Below, one piece after another: positions 1 through 7,012 of a stretch of DNA of 8,088 bases (position 1 is its first letter; the number at the start of each line of letters is the position of its first letter). Source of the DNA: Leptotrichiaceae bacterium (GTDB taxonomy: Bacteria > Fusobacteriota > Fusobacteriia > Fusobacteriales > Leptotrichiaceae); NCBI GenBank assembly GCA_030532815.1, contig JAUNKI010000028.1, forward strand, positions 1 to 8,088, in the 5' to 3' direction. The position numbers were made by a program, and so were the translations under genes. The notes beneath the pieces were generated by a model. The model ran no database searches. It was given only the letters and a program-made list of their open reading frames with translations, and was not told the DNA's origin.

Positions 1-196
1 AAATTACTTATGTATAATTATTTTAAATTATTTTTTTGTATCGTATATCATATTATGAAATTTTGAAATGTTTTGTGAAATATTTTAAAAAAGTCGGAGA
101 AAAAGCATAAAATATTAAGTAAATGTAGATAAAAACAGAAATATATAAAAATAACGTATAAAAATAAAATAACTCTAACTTCTATGTAAATTAAAG

Positions 197-207
197 AACC
201 TAAGGTT
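197..207. repeat. Small inverted repeat upstream of dapB
   Basis: The sequence AACCT-A-AGGTT is a perfect 5-bp inverted repeat around a single central base. It lies about 80 bp upstream of dapB and just upstream of the candidate promoter. It could be an operator half-site pair, but it is short and could arise by chance. No family of regulator is recognisable from it. Confidence 0.2.
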
Positions 208-247
208 TTTATAAGATTTACAAAAGTGTAAACAAAGCGGTCAACCA

Positions 248-278
248 TATAATAAATAGAATGTAAAAAGAATAGGAG
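248..278 (+). promoter_or_regulatory. Candidate -10 box and ribosome binding site of dapB
   Basis: A perfect TATAAT stands at 248-253, and an AGGAG Shine-Dalgarno sequence at 274-278 lies 5 nt before the dapB ATG. The -35 is unclear: TGTAAA at 227-232 gives a spacer of only 15 bp, and TTTACA at 217-222 gives 25 bp. The -10 call is therefore tentative in such AT-rich DNA, while the ribosome binding site is solid. The 283 nt before dapB show no convincing gene, lysine riboswitch fold or terminator of an upstream gene. Confidence 0.4.
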
Positions 279-283
279 TAATT

Positions 284-1012
284 ATGAAAGTAATTATTTA
301 TGGTGCCGGAGTAATGGCAAATCATGTGAAGGAAGCAGTTATAAGCTCAGGAAATGAATTTAAAGGCTTTGTAGATCCTTTAGGAAACGGGGATTTTAAA
401 ACTTTAAAAAATGAAAATGAAGATTATGACGGAATTATAGATTTTTCACATTTCAGCTTACTTGATGAAATACTGGAGACAGCCGTGAAAAAAAAAGTTC
501 CGCTTGTTATTGCAACAACTGGACATACAAAGGAACAGACAGAAAAAATCATGGAAGCGGCAGAAAAAATACCGGTAATAAAAGCTACAAATACTTCGGT
601 AGGAGTAACGGTAATGAATGAAATCACCGCTTATGCGGCAAAACTGTTAAAAGGGTTTGACATAGAAATCATAGAAAAGCATCATAACAGAAAACTGGAT
701 GCACCGAGCGGAACTGCAAATACTCTTCTTGAAATTATAAATAAGAATACGGATGACGAACATAATGTCGTTTACGGAAGAGAAGGACAGAAAAAGAGAA
801 CAGAAAGAGAAATAGGTGTTCATTCAATAAGAGCAGGAAACATTGTCGGAGAACATACGATTATTTTTTCAAAAAATGATGAAATAATAGAAATAAAGCA
901 TGAGGCACTGTCCAGAAAAATATTTGCCGACGGAGCAGTCAAAGGGATAATGTATTTAAAGGATAAAAAGCCGGGAATGTACAGTATGAAAGATGTACTG
1001 AATATAAAATAA
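284..1012 (+). CDS. dapB: 4-hydroxy-tetrahydrodipicolinate reductase (DapB)
   Basis: DapB reduces the product of DapA with NAD(P)H to tetrahydrodipicolinate in the cytoplasmic diaminopimelate/lysine pathway. The 242-residue protein is near the short end of the family range. The N-terminal Rossmann fold opens with GAGVMA (residues 7-12). ATTG (77-80) and ATNTSVGV (101-108) correspond to the usual (A/G)TTG and nucleotide-site APNFS-type motifs. The family signature is intact: EKHHNRKLDAPSGTA (131-145), with the catalytic His pair at 133-134, Lys137 and the substrate-binding SGT. The C-terminal segment with RAGNIVGEH (183-191) and PGMYSM (230-235) also fits. The ATG has AGGAG 5 nt upstream. It is followed 52 nt later by dapH, the next step of the acetyl branch, which supports co-transcription. 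No key residue is missing, and the family call is firm. Confidence 0.96.
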   Translation: MKVIIYGAGVMANHVKEAVISSGNEFKGFVDPLGNGDFKTLKNENEDYDGIIDFSHFSLLDEILETAVKKKVPLVIATTGHTKEQTEKIMEAAEKIPVIKATNTSVGVTVMNEITAYAAKLLKGFDIEIIEKHHNRKLDAPSGTANTLLEIINKNTDDEHNVVYGREGQKKRTEREIGVHSIRAGNIVGEHTIIFSKNDEIIEIKHEALSRKIFADGAVKGIMYLKDKKPGMYSMKDVLNIK

Positions 1013-1064
1013 AGGAAAATATAATAAAAAATATATGAAAGAATAAATAATGGAGGATAAAATA

Positions 1065-1760
1065 ATGACAGAACTTGAAAAATCCAAAGCAATAATACAG
1101 TTTATAGCAAATGCTGAAAAAACAACTCCTGTAGAACTTTATACTGATGATGAAGTAACAGATGCAGGTTCATGCACGGTTATAGGGAAAGGACGTTTGA
1201 AGCTGATTGTAGGTGACTGGAAGGATGTAGAAAAAGTTATTGAAAATAATAATCTGAAAAATTATTATCTGAAAAATGACAGAAGAAATTCCGGAGTGCC
1301 TATGCTTGATATAAAGAACATAAATGCGAGAATAGAACCGGGAGCAATAATAAGAGATAAAGTTTCAATAGGAGACAAAGCTGTTATTATGATGGGAGCG
1401 GTCATAAATATCGGAGCTGAAATAGGAGAAGGAACAATGATAGATATGAATGCGGTACTCGGAGGAAGGGCGAAAGTCGGAAAAAACTGTCACATTGGAG
1501 CCGGAACAGTACTTGCAGGAGTTATAGAGCCTCCTTCGGCAGATCCCGTAATTATTGAAGATAATGTAGTAATAGGGGCAAATGCCGTTGTTCTTGAAGG
1601 AGTGAAAATAGGTAAAGGTGCAGTAGTTGCAGCAGGAGCCGTAGTTACAGAAAATGTTCCTGAAAAAGTGGTAGTGGCGGGAATGCCTGCCAAAATTATA
1701 AAAAATGTAGATGACAAAACAGCTTCAAAAACTGAAATTGTTGAAGATTTAAGAAAGTAA
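1065..1760 (+). CDS. dapH: 2,3,4,5-tetrahydropyridine-2,6-dicarboxylate N-acetyltransferase (DapH)
   Basis: The enzyme transfers acetyl from acetyl-CoA to tetrahydrodipicolinate, the first committed step of the acetylase branch of DAP synthesis (EC 2.3.1.89). With 231 residues it matches the Bacillus/Staphylococcus DapH type rather than the longer succinyl-transferring DapD of proteobacteria. It has an N-terminal helical domain (about 1-60), then DRRNS (72-76) and [12 protein letters not shown] (87-98), typical of this family. A left-handed beta-helix of hexapeptide repeats (about 90-210) follows, containing GGRAKVGKN and AGVIEPPSA (151-159). The start at 1065 is preferred: an in-frame ATG at 1050 sits on top of the GGAGG Shine-Dalgarno (1052-1056), which is correctly spaced (8 nt) only for the ATG at 1065. 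An isolated TATAAT at 1020-1025 may give some internal transcription, but no good -35 goes with it. Confidence 0.94.
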   Translation: MTELEKSKAIIQFIANAEKTTPVELYTDDEVTDAGSCTVIGKGRLKLIVGDWKDVEKVIENNNLKNYYLKNDRRNSGVPMLDIKNINARIEPGAIIRDKVSIGDKAVIMMGAVINIGAEIGEGTMIDMNAVLGGRAKVGKNCHIGAGTVLAGVIEPPSADPVIIEDNVVIGANAVVLEGVKIGKGAVVAAGAVVTENVPEKVVVAGMPAKIIKNVDDKTASKTEIVEDLRK

Positions 1761-1806
1761 TTAAAAAAGCAAATAAAAATAAAGTAAAAAAATTTAGGAG
1801 GATAAA

Positions 1807-2958
1807 ATGAAAAAAATATTACTGGTGTTAGGGATTTTGAGCATAAGTGCATTAGGGTTTGCCGATGCAAAATCCGATTTTGAAAATGCACAGAAACTGG
1901 CGAGTCAGAAAAAAATAAATGAAGCTGTGAAAGTATTGGAAGGAGTGGCGACTTCATCAGACAAGGCATATTCGGTAAAAGCCAATTTTCAGTTAGGGGC
2001 GTATTATTTACAGAATAATAACAGAGCAAATGCGAAAAAATATTTATCAGCGGCATGGAAAGATCCGAACTATGTAGTAGAGGAAACACTAGAAGCGGCA
2101 AGACTGCTTTATCTGATTTCTCTTCAGGAAAAAAATGTTAAGGAAGCTGAAAAATATATAACATGGGCTGACGAAAAGACAAACGGAAAAGATGTGGATA
2201 CAGTATCAAGCCTTATTATATTCTACTTTGACAATAACATGCAGTCAAAAGGACAGACAAGATATTCGGCTGCAAGCAAGTCAGGAGATAAGGAATTTAC
2301 ATCTGAAATGAATTTCAATATAGGGCAGTATTATTTAGGAAAAAATAATACGGCAACTGCAAAAAAATATTTACAGGATTCATATAATCAGTCACCGAAT
2401 GCGGTATTGCCGGCAGGATATCTGTTATCTCAGATAGCTCTTTCAGAAAAGAACAATGCAGGAGCTGAAAAAATTCTTCTTGAAATGAATACTAAAACAG
2501 GAAATAAAAATGCTGAAGTATTGGGAATGTTAGGTTCATTCTACTTACAGACAAACAACCTTGTAAAAGCTGAAGATTATCTTAAAAAATCTGCAGCAGC
2601 TGACAGAAATAATACAGATGCAAGACTGCTGCTGTTAGCACTGTATGAATCAAAAAATGATGCTGCAAAAGCTACTGCAATGTATAATGAAATAAAAGGA
2701 ACGAAAGGCGTAAATGCAAAAACGTTGAATAAAGAATTGGGAGTATATTTTGCTCAGTTCGGAAATGGTGCAATGGCTGAAAAATATCTGAAAAAATCTA
2801 TAAATGAAGATAAAGATAATGAAGCAAAAGTAGTATTGGGACAGGTTTATTTCGGAATGGGTAAAAAAGCCGAAGCGATAGCTATACTGAAAGAAGCTGT
2901 AAACAATAAAGTAAAAGGTGCAGCTGAAGTTCTGAAACAAGTTGAATCTGCAAAATAA
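1807..2958 (+). CDS. Exported TPR-repeat protein of unknown function
   Basis: The 383-residue product starts with a signal peptide: KK at 2-3, a hydrophobic core (4-17) and an A-D-A site at 19-21, so cleavage after residue 19 or 21 would release it to the periplasm or outside. No lipobox cysteine is present. The rest is alpha-helical TPR repeat. A unit of the type G-x-Y-Y-L-x-x-N-N-x-x-x-A-K-K-Y-L recurs near residues 64-80, 173-189, 243-259 and 312-328, and a canonical TPR pair covers 305-365. No catalytic domain is visible, so a scaffold or binding role is all that can be inferred. AGGAGG (1796-1801) lies 5 nt before the ATG. The gene is 46 nt after dapH and is followed by a strong terminator, so it probably ends the dapB-dapH transcript. 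That linkage might suggest an envelope role, but this is a guess. Confidence 0.85.
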   Translation: MKKILLVLGILSISALGFADAKSDFENAQKLASQKKINEAVKVLEGVATSSDKAYSVKANFQLGAYYLQNNNRANAKKYLSAAWKDPNYVVEETLEAARLLYLISLQEKNVKEAEKYITWADEKTNGKDVDTVSSLIIFYFDNNMQSKGQTRYSAASKSGDKEFTSEMNFNIGQYYLGKNNTATAKKYLQDSYNQSPNAVLPAGYLLSQIALSEKNNAGAEKILLEMNTKTGNKNAEVLGMLGSFYLQTNNLVKAEDYLKKSAAADRNNTDARLLLLALYESKNDAAKATAMYNEIKGTKGVNAKTLNKELGVYFAQFGNGAMAEKYLKKSINEDKDNEAKVVLGQVYFGMGKKAEAIAILKEAVNNKVKGAAEVLKQVESAK

Positions 2959-2981
2959 ACGGAAATAAAATAAAGTAAGAG

Positions 2982-3014
2982 AAATAAAAAGGGCGGTTTG
3001 CTCTTTTTATTTTT
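2982..3014 (+). terminator. Intrinsic terminator of the dapB-dapH-TPR operon
   Basis: A 13-bp stem pairs 2982-2994 (ending in AAAAAGGGC) with 3000-3012 (starting GCTCTTTTT). It contains one G-U wobble and has a 5-nt GGTTT loop. The T-rich 3' arm runs into further T residues. It begins 24 nt after the TPR gene stop. The A-rich 5' arm means the hairpin could also work in reverse, but no minus-strand gene needs it. It ends 10 nt before the extended -10 promoter of recA, so it separates two transcription units tightly. Confidence 0.88.
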
Positions 3015-3032
3015 ATGAAATTTTGTTATAAT
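3004..3032 (+). promoter_or_regulatory. Promoter of the recA operon (extended -10)
   Basis: TG-T-TATAAT at 3024-3032 is a perfect -10 hexamer with the TGn extension, which can make up for a poor -35. The best -35 at 17-bp spacing is TTTTTA (3004-3009), lying inside the 3' arm of the preceding terminator. Transcription would start near 3039 and give a leader of about 120 nt. No Gram-positive LexA box (CGAAC-N4-GTTCG type) or E. coli type (CTGT-N8-ACAG) is visible nearby, so SOS control cannot be argued from the sequence. Confidence 0.7.
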
Positions 3033-3047
3033 ATATAAATAGAAAGA

Positions 3048-3110
3048 GAGGTGAAAGTTAATTGAGGACCTGATCGGTTTAATTAAACTCGGAACTGATA
3101 AAAACTGATC
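3048..3110 (+). promoter_or_regulatory. recA leader: orphan Shine-Dalgarno, possible short leader ORF and stem-loop
   Basis: GAGGTGA (3048-3054) is a near-ideal Shine-Dalgarno about 10 nt after the predicted transcript start, yet no ATG or GTG follows at proper distance. Two small frames could use it. One begins with ATT at 3061 and has 15 codons plus TGA at 3106-3108 (reads I-E-D-L-I-G-L-I-K-L-G-T-D-K-N). The other begins with TTG at 3062 and has three codons. The same stretch can fold: 3072-3080 (GATCGGTTT) pairs with 3102-3110 (AAACTGATC) through nine pairs including one G-U. This competes with a perfect palindrome GTTTAATTAAAC (3077-3088). AACTGAT occurs twice, 10 bp apart (3093-3099, 3103-3109). 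There is no U-tract, so it is not an attenuator terminator. A function is inferred only. Confidence 0.35.
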
Positions 3111-3158
3111 TTAAAATAGGAAAATTAATTGTAAATTAAATAAAAATAAGGAGAAAAA

Positions 3159-4307
3159 ATGGCGAGAAAAAAAGCGGTAGAAGAAAAAGAGGATAAGGGA
3201 CAGTCCGAAAAGGAAAGAGTGCTGAATCTGGCATTAACTCAGATACAGAAAGAATTCGGAGAAGGTTCTATAATGAAGCTCGGAGAAAATCAGAAGATGA
3301 ATGTGAAAACTATATCCACAGGGAGTATAAATCTGGATATGGCTTTAGGTATCGGAGGAGTGCCGAGAGGAAGGATTATAGAAGTTTATGGAGCAGAATC
3401 ATCAGGAAAAACAACCCTTGCACTGCATATAATAGCTGAGGCACAGAAAGAAGGAGGAATAGCTGCATTTATTGATGCGGAGCATGCCCTTGACCCGGTA
3501 TATGCAAAAGCATTGGGAGTAAATATTGATGAGCTTCTTATTTCTCAGCCCGACACAGGAGAACAGGCACTTGAAATAGCGGATATGCTTGTACGGAGCG
3601 GAGCTATGGACGTAATAGTAATTGATTCGGTTGCTGCCCTTGTTCCGAAAGCCGAAATTGAAGGGGAAATGGGAGACCAGCAAATGGGATTACAGGCAAG
3701 GCTTATGTCCAAAGCACTGAGAAAGCTGACGGCAAACATATCAAAATCAAATACGGTAATGGTATTTATAAATCAGATAAGGGAAAAAATCGGAGGTTTT
3801 TCTTTTACTCCTGGACCGCAGACTACTACATCAGGAGGAAGAGCACTAAAATTCTTTTCAACTGTAAGAATGGAAGTTAAAAGAGTAGGTTCGGTAAAAC
3901 AGGGAGATGATGTTATAGGAAATGAAGTATTGGTAAAAGTTACTAAAAATAAGGTAGCTCCTCCGTTTAAGGAAGCAAGATTTAACGTGATGTACGGTAT
4001 AGGGATTTCAAGAATAGCGGAAATACTTGATGCAGCCCTTGAACTGGGACTGGCTTCAAAAAGCGGTGCATGGTTCAGTTACGGTGATGAAAGACTTGGT
4101 CAGGGAAGAGTGAATGTGGAAAAAATGCTTCAGGAAAATAAGGAACTGTATGATAAAATAGAAAGTGAAGTTCTTGCCGTCATAAGACCTAAAAATGATG
4201 AAAATGAAATTATAGGTGAAACTGCTGAGGAAGAAGAAGCGAAACCTAAGAAGGCGGCAGCTAAGAAAAGCAGTAAAGCAGCCGAAGAAGAAATGGAAAT
4301 TGAATAA
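3159..4307 (+). CDS. recA: Recombinase RecA
   Basis: RecA forms ATP-dependent filaments on single-stranded DNA, catalyses strand exchange and stimulates LexA-type self-cleavage. The core is complete. Walker A is GAESSGKTT (78-86), with Ala where many RecAs have Pro. The catalytic-Glu region is [10 protein letters not shown] (104-113), Walker B is VIVIDS (152-157), and the oligomer and L1 region includes [17 protein letters not shown] (168-184). The ATP-sensing Gln is in NQIREKIG (205-212). The DNA-binding L2 loop after it is unusual: [16 protein letters not shown] in place of the common VMFGNPETTTGGN, about three residues longer and with Gln where E. coli has Glu207. The 382 residues include a long charged tail (about 350-382) in which a Lys/Ala block separates two acidic runs. 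AAGGAG (3148-3153) precedes the ATG by 5 nt. Its stop codon overlaps the recX start. Confidence 0.98.
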   Translation: MARKKAVEEKEDKGQSEKERVLNLALTQIQKEFGEGSIMKLGENQKMNVKTISTGSINLDMALGIGGVPRGRIIEVYGAESSGKTTLALHIIAEAQKEGGIAAFIDAEHALDPVYAKALGVNIDELLISQPDTGEQALEIADMLVRSGAMDVIVIDSVAALVPKAEIEGEMGDQQMGLQARLMSKALRKLTANISKSNTVMVFINQIREKIGGFSFTPGPQTTTSGGRALKFFSTVRMEVKRVGSVKQGDDVIGNEVLVKVTKNKVAPPFKEARFNVMYGIGISRIAEILDAALELGLASKSGAWFSYGDERLGQGRVNVEKMLQENKELYDKIESEVLAVIRPKNDENEIIGETAEEEEAKPKKAAAKKSSKAAEEEMEIE

Positions 4308-4894
4308 TGACAATAGAAAAGATTCAAAAGAATAAACTGTATCTGTCCAGCGGTGAAATAATGGATATCAGCCCTTTAATAAGGCAGAAGTACGGATTAA
4401 AAGTCAACGATAATATTGAAAGCCTCTATGACGATATTTCATATGAGGCTTCTCTTGAAAAAGGGATTTTTCTCCTTTCTTTAAAAGACAGGACGGAAAA
4501 GGAACTGAAAATGAAACTTAATGAAAAATATACAAATCATAAAATGGTTGAAAAAGCAGTTTTAAAATTATCCGAATTAGGCTACATAAATGATCTGAAT
4601 TATGCGGTATCTTATATAAACAGCAGAAAATACGGTGTACAGAGAATAGTTTACAACCTTTTGCAGAAAGGCATAAAAAAGGAAAAAATAGAGGAAGCAT
4701 ATGAAATTATCCGACAGGAAAGCGGAAAAGATATCGAAGATGAAAAGCTTGAAAAAGCAGTATTGAAAAATATAAAGAAAGAAGAGCATAAATTAATACA
4801 ATATCTGGCAAGACAGGGATTTGAACTGGATAAAATATTCAGAAAAGTAAAAAAATATAAAGGAAATATTGAATTTGAAAATTACGATGAATAA
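4307..4894 (+). CDS. recX: Recombination regulator RecX
   Basis: RecX binds RecA filaments and modulates, usually limits, RecA activity. The 195-residue protein has the family's tandem three-helix repeats. The first (about 47-95) contains the hallmark SLKDRTEKELKMKL (58-71), followed by VEKAVLKLSELGYINDLNYA (81-100). The second (about 96-135) has RKYGVQRIVYNLLQKGI. A third, weaker one (about 145-182) has YLARQGFELDKI. An N-terminal extension of about 45 residues may form a small beta domain, as in several Firmicutes RecX proteins. The ATG shares a base with the recA stop (TAATG at 4305-4309), and no strong Shine-Dalgarno of its own is seen, so translation is probably coupled to recA. The order recA-recX is widespread and supports the call. 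Confidence 0.92.
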   Translation: MTIEKIQKNKLYLSSGEIMDISPLIRQKYGLKVNDNIESLYDDISYEASLEKGIFLLSLKDRTEKELKMKLNEKYTNHKMVEKAVLKLSELGYINDLNYAVSYINSRKYGVQRIVYNLLQKGIKKEKIEEAYEIIRQESGKDIEDEKLEKAVLKNIKKEEHKLIQYLARQGFELDKIFRKVKKYKGNIEFENYDE

Positions 4895-4910
4895 AAGAAA
4901 GGGGAATAAA

Positions 4911-5654
4911 GTGAGAACGGTATTTTATCATTTTATACTGGCAGGGACATTTATATACGGAACGTTTGTTCATTACTGGTATCTTTTATTAAATAAAGGA
5001 GAGAAAAGATACAGATATGTATGCAGAGTAGGAAAAAACTGGGGGAAAAACATTATATGGGCTTCAGGAAGTAAAGTGAAGCTGATTTATAAAAATGGAA
5101 GTGAAGAGGAAATCAGGAAAATAAAAGAAACAGGAGAAGCTGTAATTCTTATTTCCAATCATCAGAGTAATGTCGATATTCCGGCACTTTTAGGATATTT
5201 TCCTTTGGATTTTTCATTTATTGCCAAGAAAGAAATGAAAAAATGGCCCTTAATAGGACGATGGATGAGATCATTCGACTGTATTTTCCTTGATAGAAAA
5301 AATGCCCGTCAGGGAATGAAAGATATGAAAGAGGCTATCCATAAAATAAAAAATGGACATTCCTATGTAATATTTCCTGAAGGAAGTAGAAGTTCCAATG
5401 GAGAAATAAGTGAATTTAAAAAAGGAAGTTTTAAACTGGCAACTGATACAGGGGCAAAAATAATTCCCATAACATTGGTAGGGACTTATGAAGTACAGAG
5501 TAAGAAAAGTTTAAAGGTGAAATCAAATAAAAACATAAAAATAATAGTTGACAGTCCGATAAATTTGAAAAGTCTGTCTAAAGAAGAACAAAAAGAAATA
5601 CATGAAACCGTTAATAAAATAATAAAAGCCAATTTTGAAGAATATAAAAAATGA
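4911..5654 (+). CDS. plsC: 1-acyl-sn-glycerol-3-phosphate acyltransferase (PlsC family)
   Basis: The enzyme acylates lysophosphatidic acid to phosphatidic acid at the inner face of the cytoplasmic membrane. All four acyltransferase blocks are present: NHQSNVD (83-89, catalytic His84 and Asp89), FLDRKNARQG (126-135), FPEGSRS (155-161) and IPITLVGTYE (185-194). A hydrophobic N-terminal segment (about 4-27) can anchor it. The start is uncertain. GTG at 4911 is chosen because AAAGGGG (4898-4904) lies 6 nt upstream, giving 247 residues and a 16-nt gap after recX. In-frame ATG 4887 and TTG 4869 would overlap recX, lack a spaced Shine-Dalgarno and add only a basic 8- to 14-residue leader. EGSR replaces the commoner EGTR, a tolerated variant. 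The substrate is inferred from the family, and another lysophospholipid acceptor is possible. Confidence 0.9.
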   Translation: MRTVFYHFILAGTFIYGTFVHYWYLLLNKGEKRYRYVCRVGKNWGKNIIWASGSKVKLIYKNGSEEEIRKIKETGEAVILISNHQSNVDIPALLGYFPLDFSFIAKKEMKKWPLIGRWMRSFDCIFLDRKNARQGMKDMKEAIHKIKNGHSYVIFPEGSRSSNGEISEFKKGSFKLATDTGAKIIPITLVGTYEVQSKKSLKVKSNKNIKIIVDSPINLKSLSKEEQKEIHETVNKIIKANFEEYKK

Positions 5655-5685
5655 AAATATCCGATAATTACAGAAAGGAAATAAA

Positions 5686-6276
5686 ATGAAAATTTTTCTT
5701 GCTACAAAAAACAAAGGTAAAATAAAGGACTTTGAAAAACTGACAGAAGGTTTGGACATGGAAATATTGACAATATTGGATAATATAGATATTCCCGATG
5801 TAATAGAAGACAAAGAAACATTTGAGGAAAATTCAGCTAAAAAAGCTTCAGAAATAGCAAAATATACAGGGATCACCACTATTTCCGACGATTCGGGGCT
5901 GTGTGTGGATATTTTAAACGGTGAACCGGGAGTATATTCCGCAAGATATTACGGTGAAGGAGCGACAGATGAACTGAATATTGAAAAGCTTCTGAAGGAA
6001 CTTGAAAATGTGGAAAAAGCTCATAGAACAGCTCATTTTGTATCTGTTGTCAGCATAGCTTTTCCCGACGGAACGATAAAATCCTTCAGAGGAGAAACCA
6101 AAGGAGAAATTTTATTTGAAAAGGAAGGAAATAACGGTTTCGGGTACGATCCAGTATTTTATTCCCATGATTTGGGCAAATCTTTCGGAATGGCAACTCC
6201 TGAAGAGAAAAAAAGTGTAAGCCATAGGGGACGAGCATTCAGAAAACTAAGAGAGGAAGTTTTGGAAAGGTTGTAG
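5686..6276 (+). CDS. rdgB: XTP/dITP diphosphatase (RdgB/HAM1 family)
   Basis: This cytoplasmic house-cleaning enzyme hydrolyses non-canonical purine nucleoside triphosphates (dITP, XTP) to the monophosphate and pyrophosphate, keeping them out of DNA and RNA. The 196-residue protein matches the family's usual length of about 190-205. Motifs in order are FLATKNKGKIKDF (4-16) for triphosphate binding, SDDSGLCVD (67-75) with catalytic Asp69, EPGVYSARYYG (80-90), GNNGFGYDPVF (148-158) and SHRGRAFRKL (179-188) for base recognition. AAAGGA (5674-5679) stands 6 nt before the ATG. It lies 31 nt after plsC and 5 nt before the DJ-1-like gene. Its clustering with recA fits genome maintenance in function, though co-regulation is not shown. 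Confidence 0.95.
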   Translation: MKIFLATKNKGKIKDFEKLTEGLDMEILTILDNIDIPDVIEDKETFEENSAKKASEIAKYTGITTISDDSGLCVDILNGEPGVYSARYYGEGATDELNIEKLLKELENVEKAHRTAHFVSVVSIAFPDGTIKSFRGETKGEILFEKEGNNGFGYDPVFYSHDLGKSFGMATPEEKKSVSHRGRAFRKLREEVLERL

Positions 6277-6281
6277 GAACT

Positions 6282-6857
6282 ATGAAAAAAACAGCAGTTT
6301 TAATATATAATTCATTCTGTAATTTTGAGTTCAGCGTATTGCTGGAAATACTGGCAATGAATGAAAAACCTATTACGGTTTTTTCCAAAGATATATTTCC
6401 GGTAAGAAGTGAAGAAGGGATAACAGTACTTCCCGATAAGAAAATATCCGACCTTGACATTAATGAGTATGATTCACTGATTTTGACAGGGGCGTATGAT
6501 ATAAGGGAAACTGTTGAAGATGATGAAATTATGGATTTTATTAGAAAATTTAATACAGAAAATTATGTTATAGGTGCCATTTCCATAGCTCCGATACTAC
6601 TTTTAAAAGCGGGACTTTTAAAAGACAAAAAATTTATAGCCGGAGTAAATAAAGAAGAGCTGTATGAAGAGGGATTTCAGGAAAAAGAACTTAAATATAT
6701 GATAGACTGGAATGAAGCGTTGAAAAATCCGATGATTGAAGGATATGTTAAAGACAGAAATATTATTACGGCTGTTTCATACAATTTTATAAAATGGGCA
6801 ATGGCTATTATAAAAGAGCTTGGCTTAAATGTAAGCCCTAAGTCTTTCGGATTATAA
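6282..6857 (+). CDS. DJ-1/PfpI-like protein with Ser at the nucleophile elbow
   Basis: The 191-residue protein has the fold signature of the DJ-1/PfpI (class I glutamine amidotransferase-like) superfamily. It shows an N-terminal beta strand AVLIYN (5-10), a conserved-position acidic residue Glu16, a strand ending in LILTG (66-70), and the elbow segment VIGAISIAPILLLKAGLL (96-113), which aligns with the usual A-I-C-x-G-P-x-x-L-x-x-A-G-L-L. The nucleophilic Cys is replaced by Ser101 and the following Gly by Ala103. In DJ-1 proteins the Cys carries the chaperone, redox or hydrolase activity, so this copy is probably catalytically altered or inactive. The C-terminal strand and helix ITAVSYNFIKWAMAII (162-177) fit the family. 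The start is 5 nt after rdgB, and AGGA (6275-6278) overlaps that stop, so coupling is likely. The specific role is unknown. Confidence 0.75.
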   Translation: MKKTAVLIYNSFCNFEFSVLLEILAMNEKPITVFSKDIFPVRSEEGITVLPDKKISDLDINEYDSLILTGAYDIRETVEDDEIMDFIRKFNTENYVIGAISIAPILLLKAGLLKDKKFIAGVNKEELYEEGFQEKELKYMIDWNEALKNPMIEGYVKDRNIITAVSYNFIKWAMAIIKELGLNVSPKSFGL

Positions 6858-6945
6858 TTATTGAAAATAGTGTAAAAATTAAGAAAAGACTGAATTTGAA
6901 AGATTTTTTCAAAAAGTATTTAAAAAATATAAAGATAATACAGTG

Positions 6946-6960
6946 TGTCTCAGATAAGTA
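6946..6960 (+). repeat. Direct repeat, copy 1 (TGTCTCAGATAAGTA)
   Basis: This 15-mer matches 13 of 15 bases with 7087-7101. Its TGTCTCA start also resembles the inner part of the terminal inverted repeat at 7120-7134 (GGGCTGTCTCATAAG). It may be a degenerate end of an older copy of the same element. Confidence 0.4.
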
Positions 6961-7012
6961 TTTTAGACTATCAGATAAATGAAAATACGGATTTGTCTGT
7001 AGGTTTTAGATA

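Noticed and set aside
48..248. 66-residue minus-strand frame upstream of dapB
   Set aside because: It is made of Phe, Ile, Leu and Tyr as expected from translating AT-rich non-coding DNA, has no Shine-Dalgarno and resembles no known protein.
1..283. Lysine riboswitch (L-box) before dapB
   Set aside because: I could not find the conserved core or a terminator or sequester hairpin. The predicted leader is only about 25 nt.
1050..1064. Earlier ATG start for dapH
   Set aside because: This ATG overlaps the GGAGG ribosome binding site that serves the ATG at 1065, and family members begin close to the latter.
820..1092. 90-residue minus-strand frame at the end of dapB
   Set aside because: It is antisense to dapB and the gap after it, is hydrophobic from low complexity, and has no ribosome binding site or recognisable family.
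1490..2101. 203-residue minus-strand frame across dapH and the TPR gene
   Set aside because: It is antisense to two well-supported genes and its composition reflects their codons.
3033..3158. SOS (LexA) box before recA
   Set aside because: No CGAAC-N4-GTTCG or CTGT-N8-ACAG match is present. The palindrome GTTTAATTAAAC does not fit a known LexA site.
4869..4910. TTG or ATG starts of plsC inside recX
   Set aside because: Neither has a spaced Shine-Dalgarno, whereas GTG at 4911 has AAAGGGG 6 nt upstream. ATG 4887 remains possible.
6895..6913. TTTGAAA/TTTCAAA hairpin as terminator of the recA-rdgB operon
   Set aside because: The stem is only 7 AT-rich pairs and is followed by AAGTATTT, with no U-tract.
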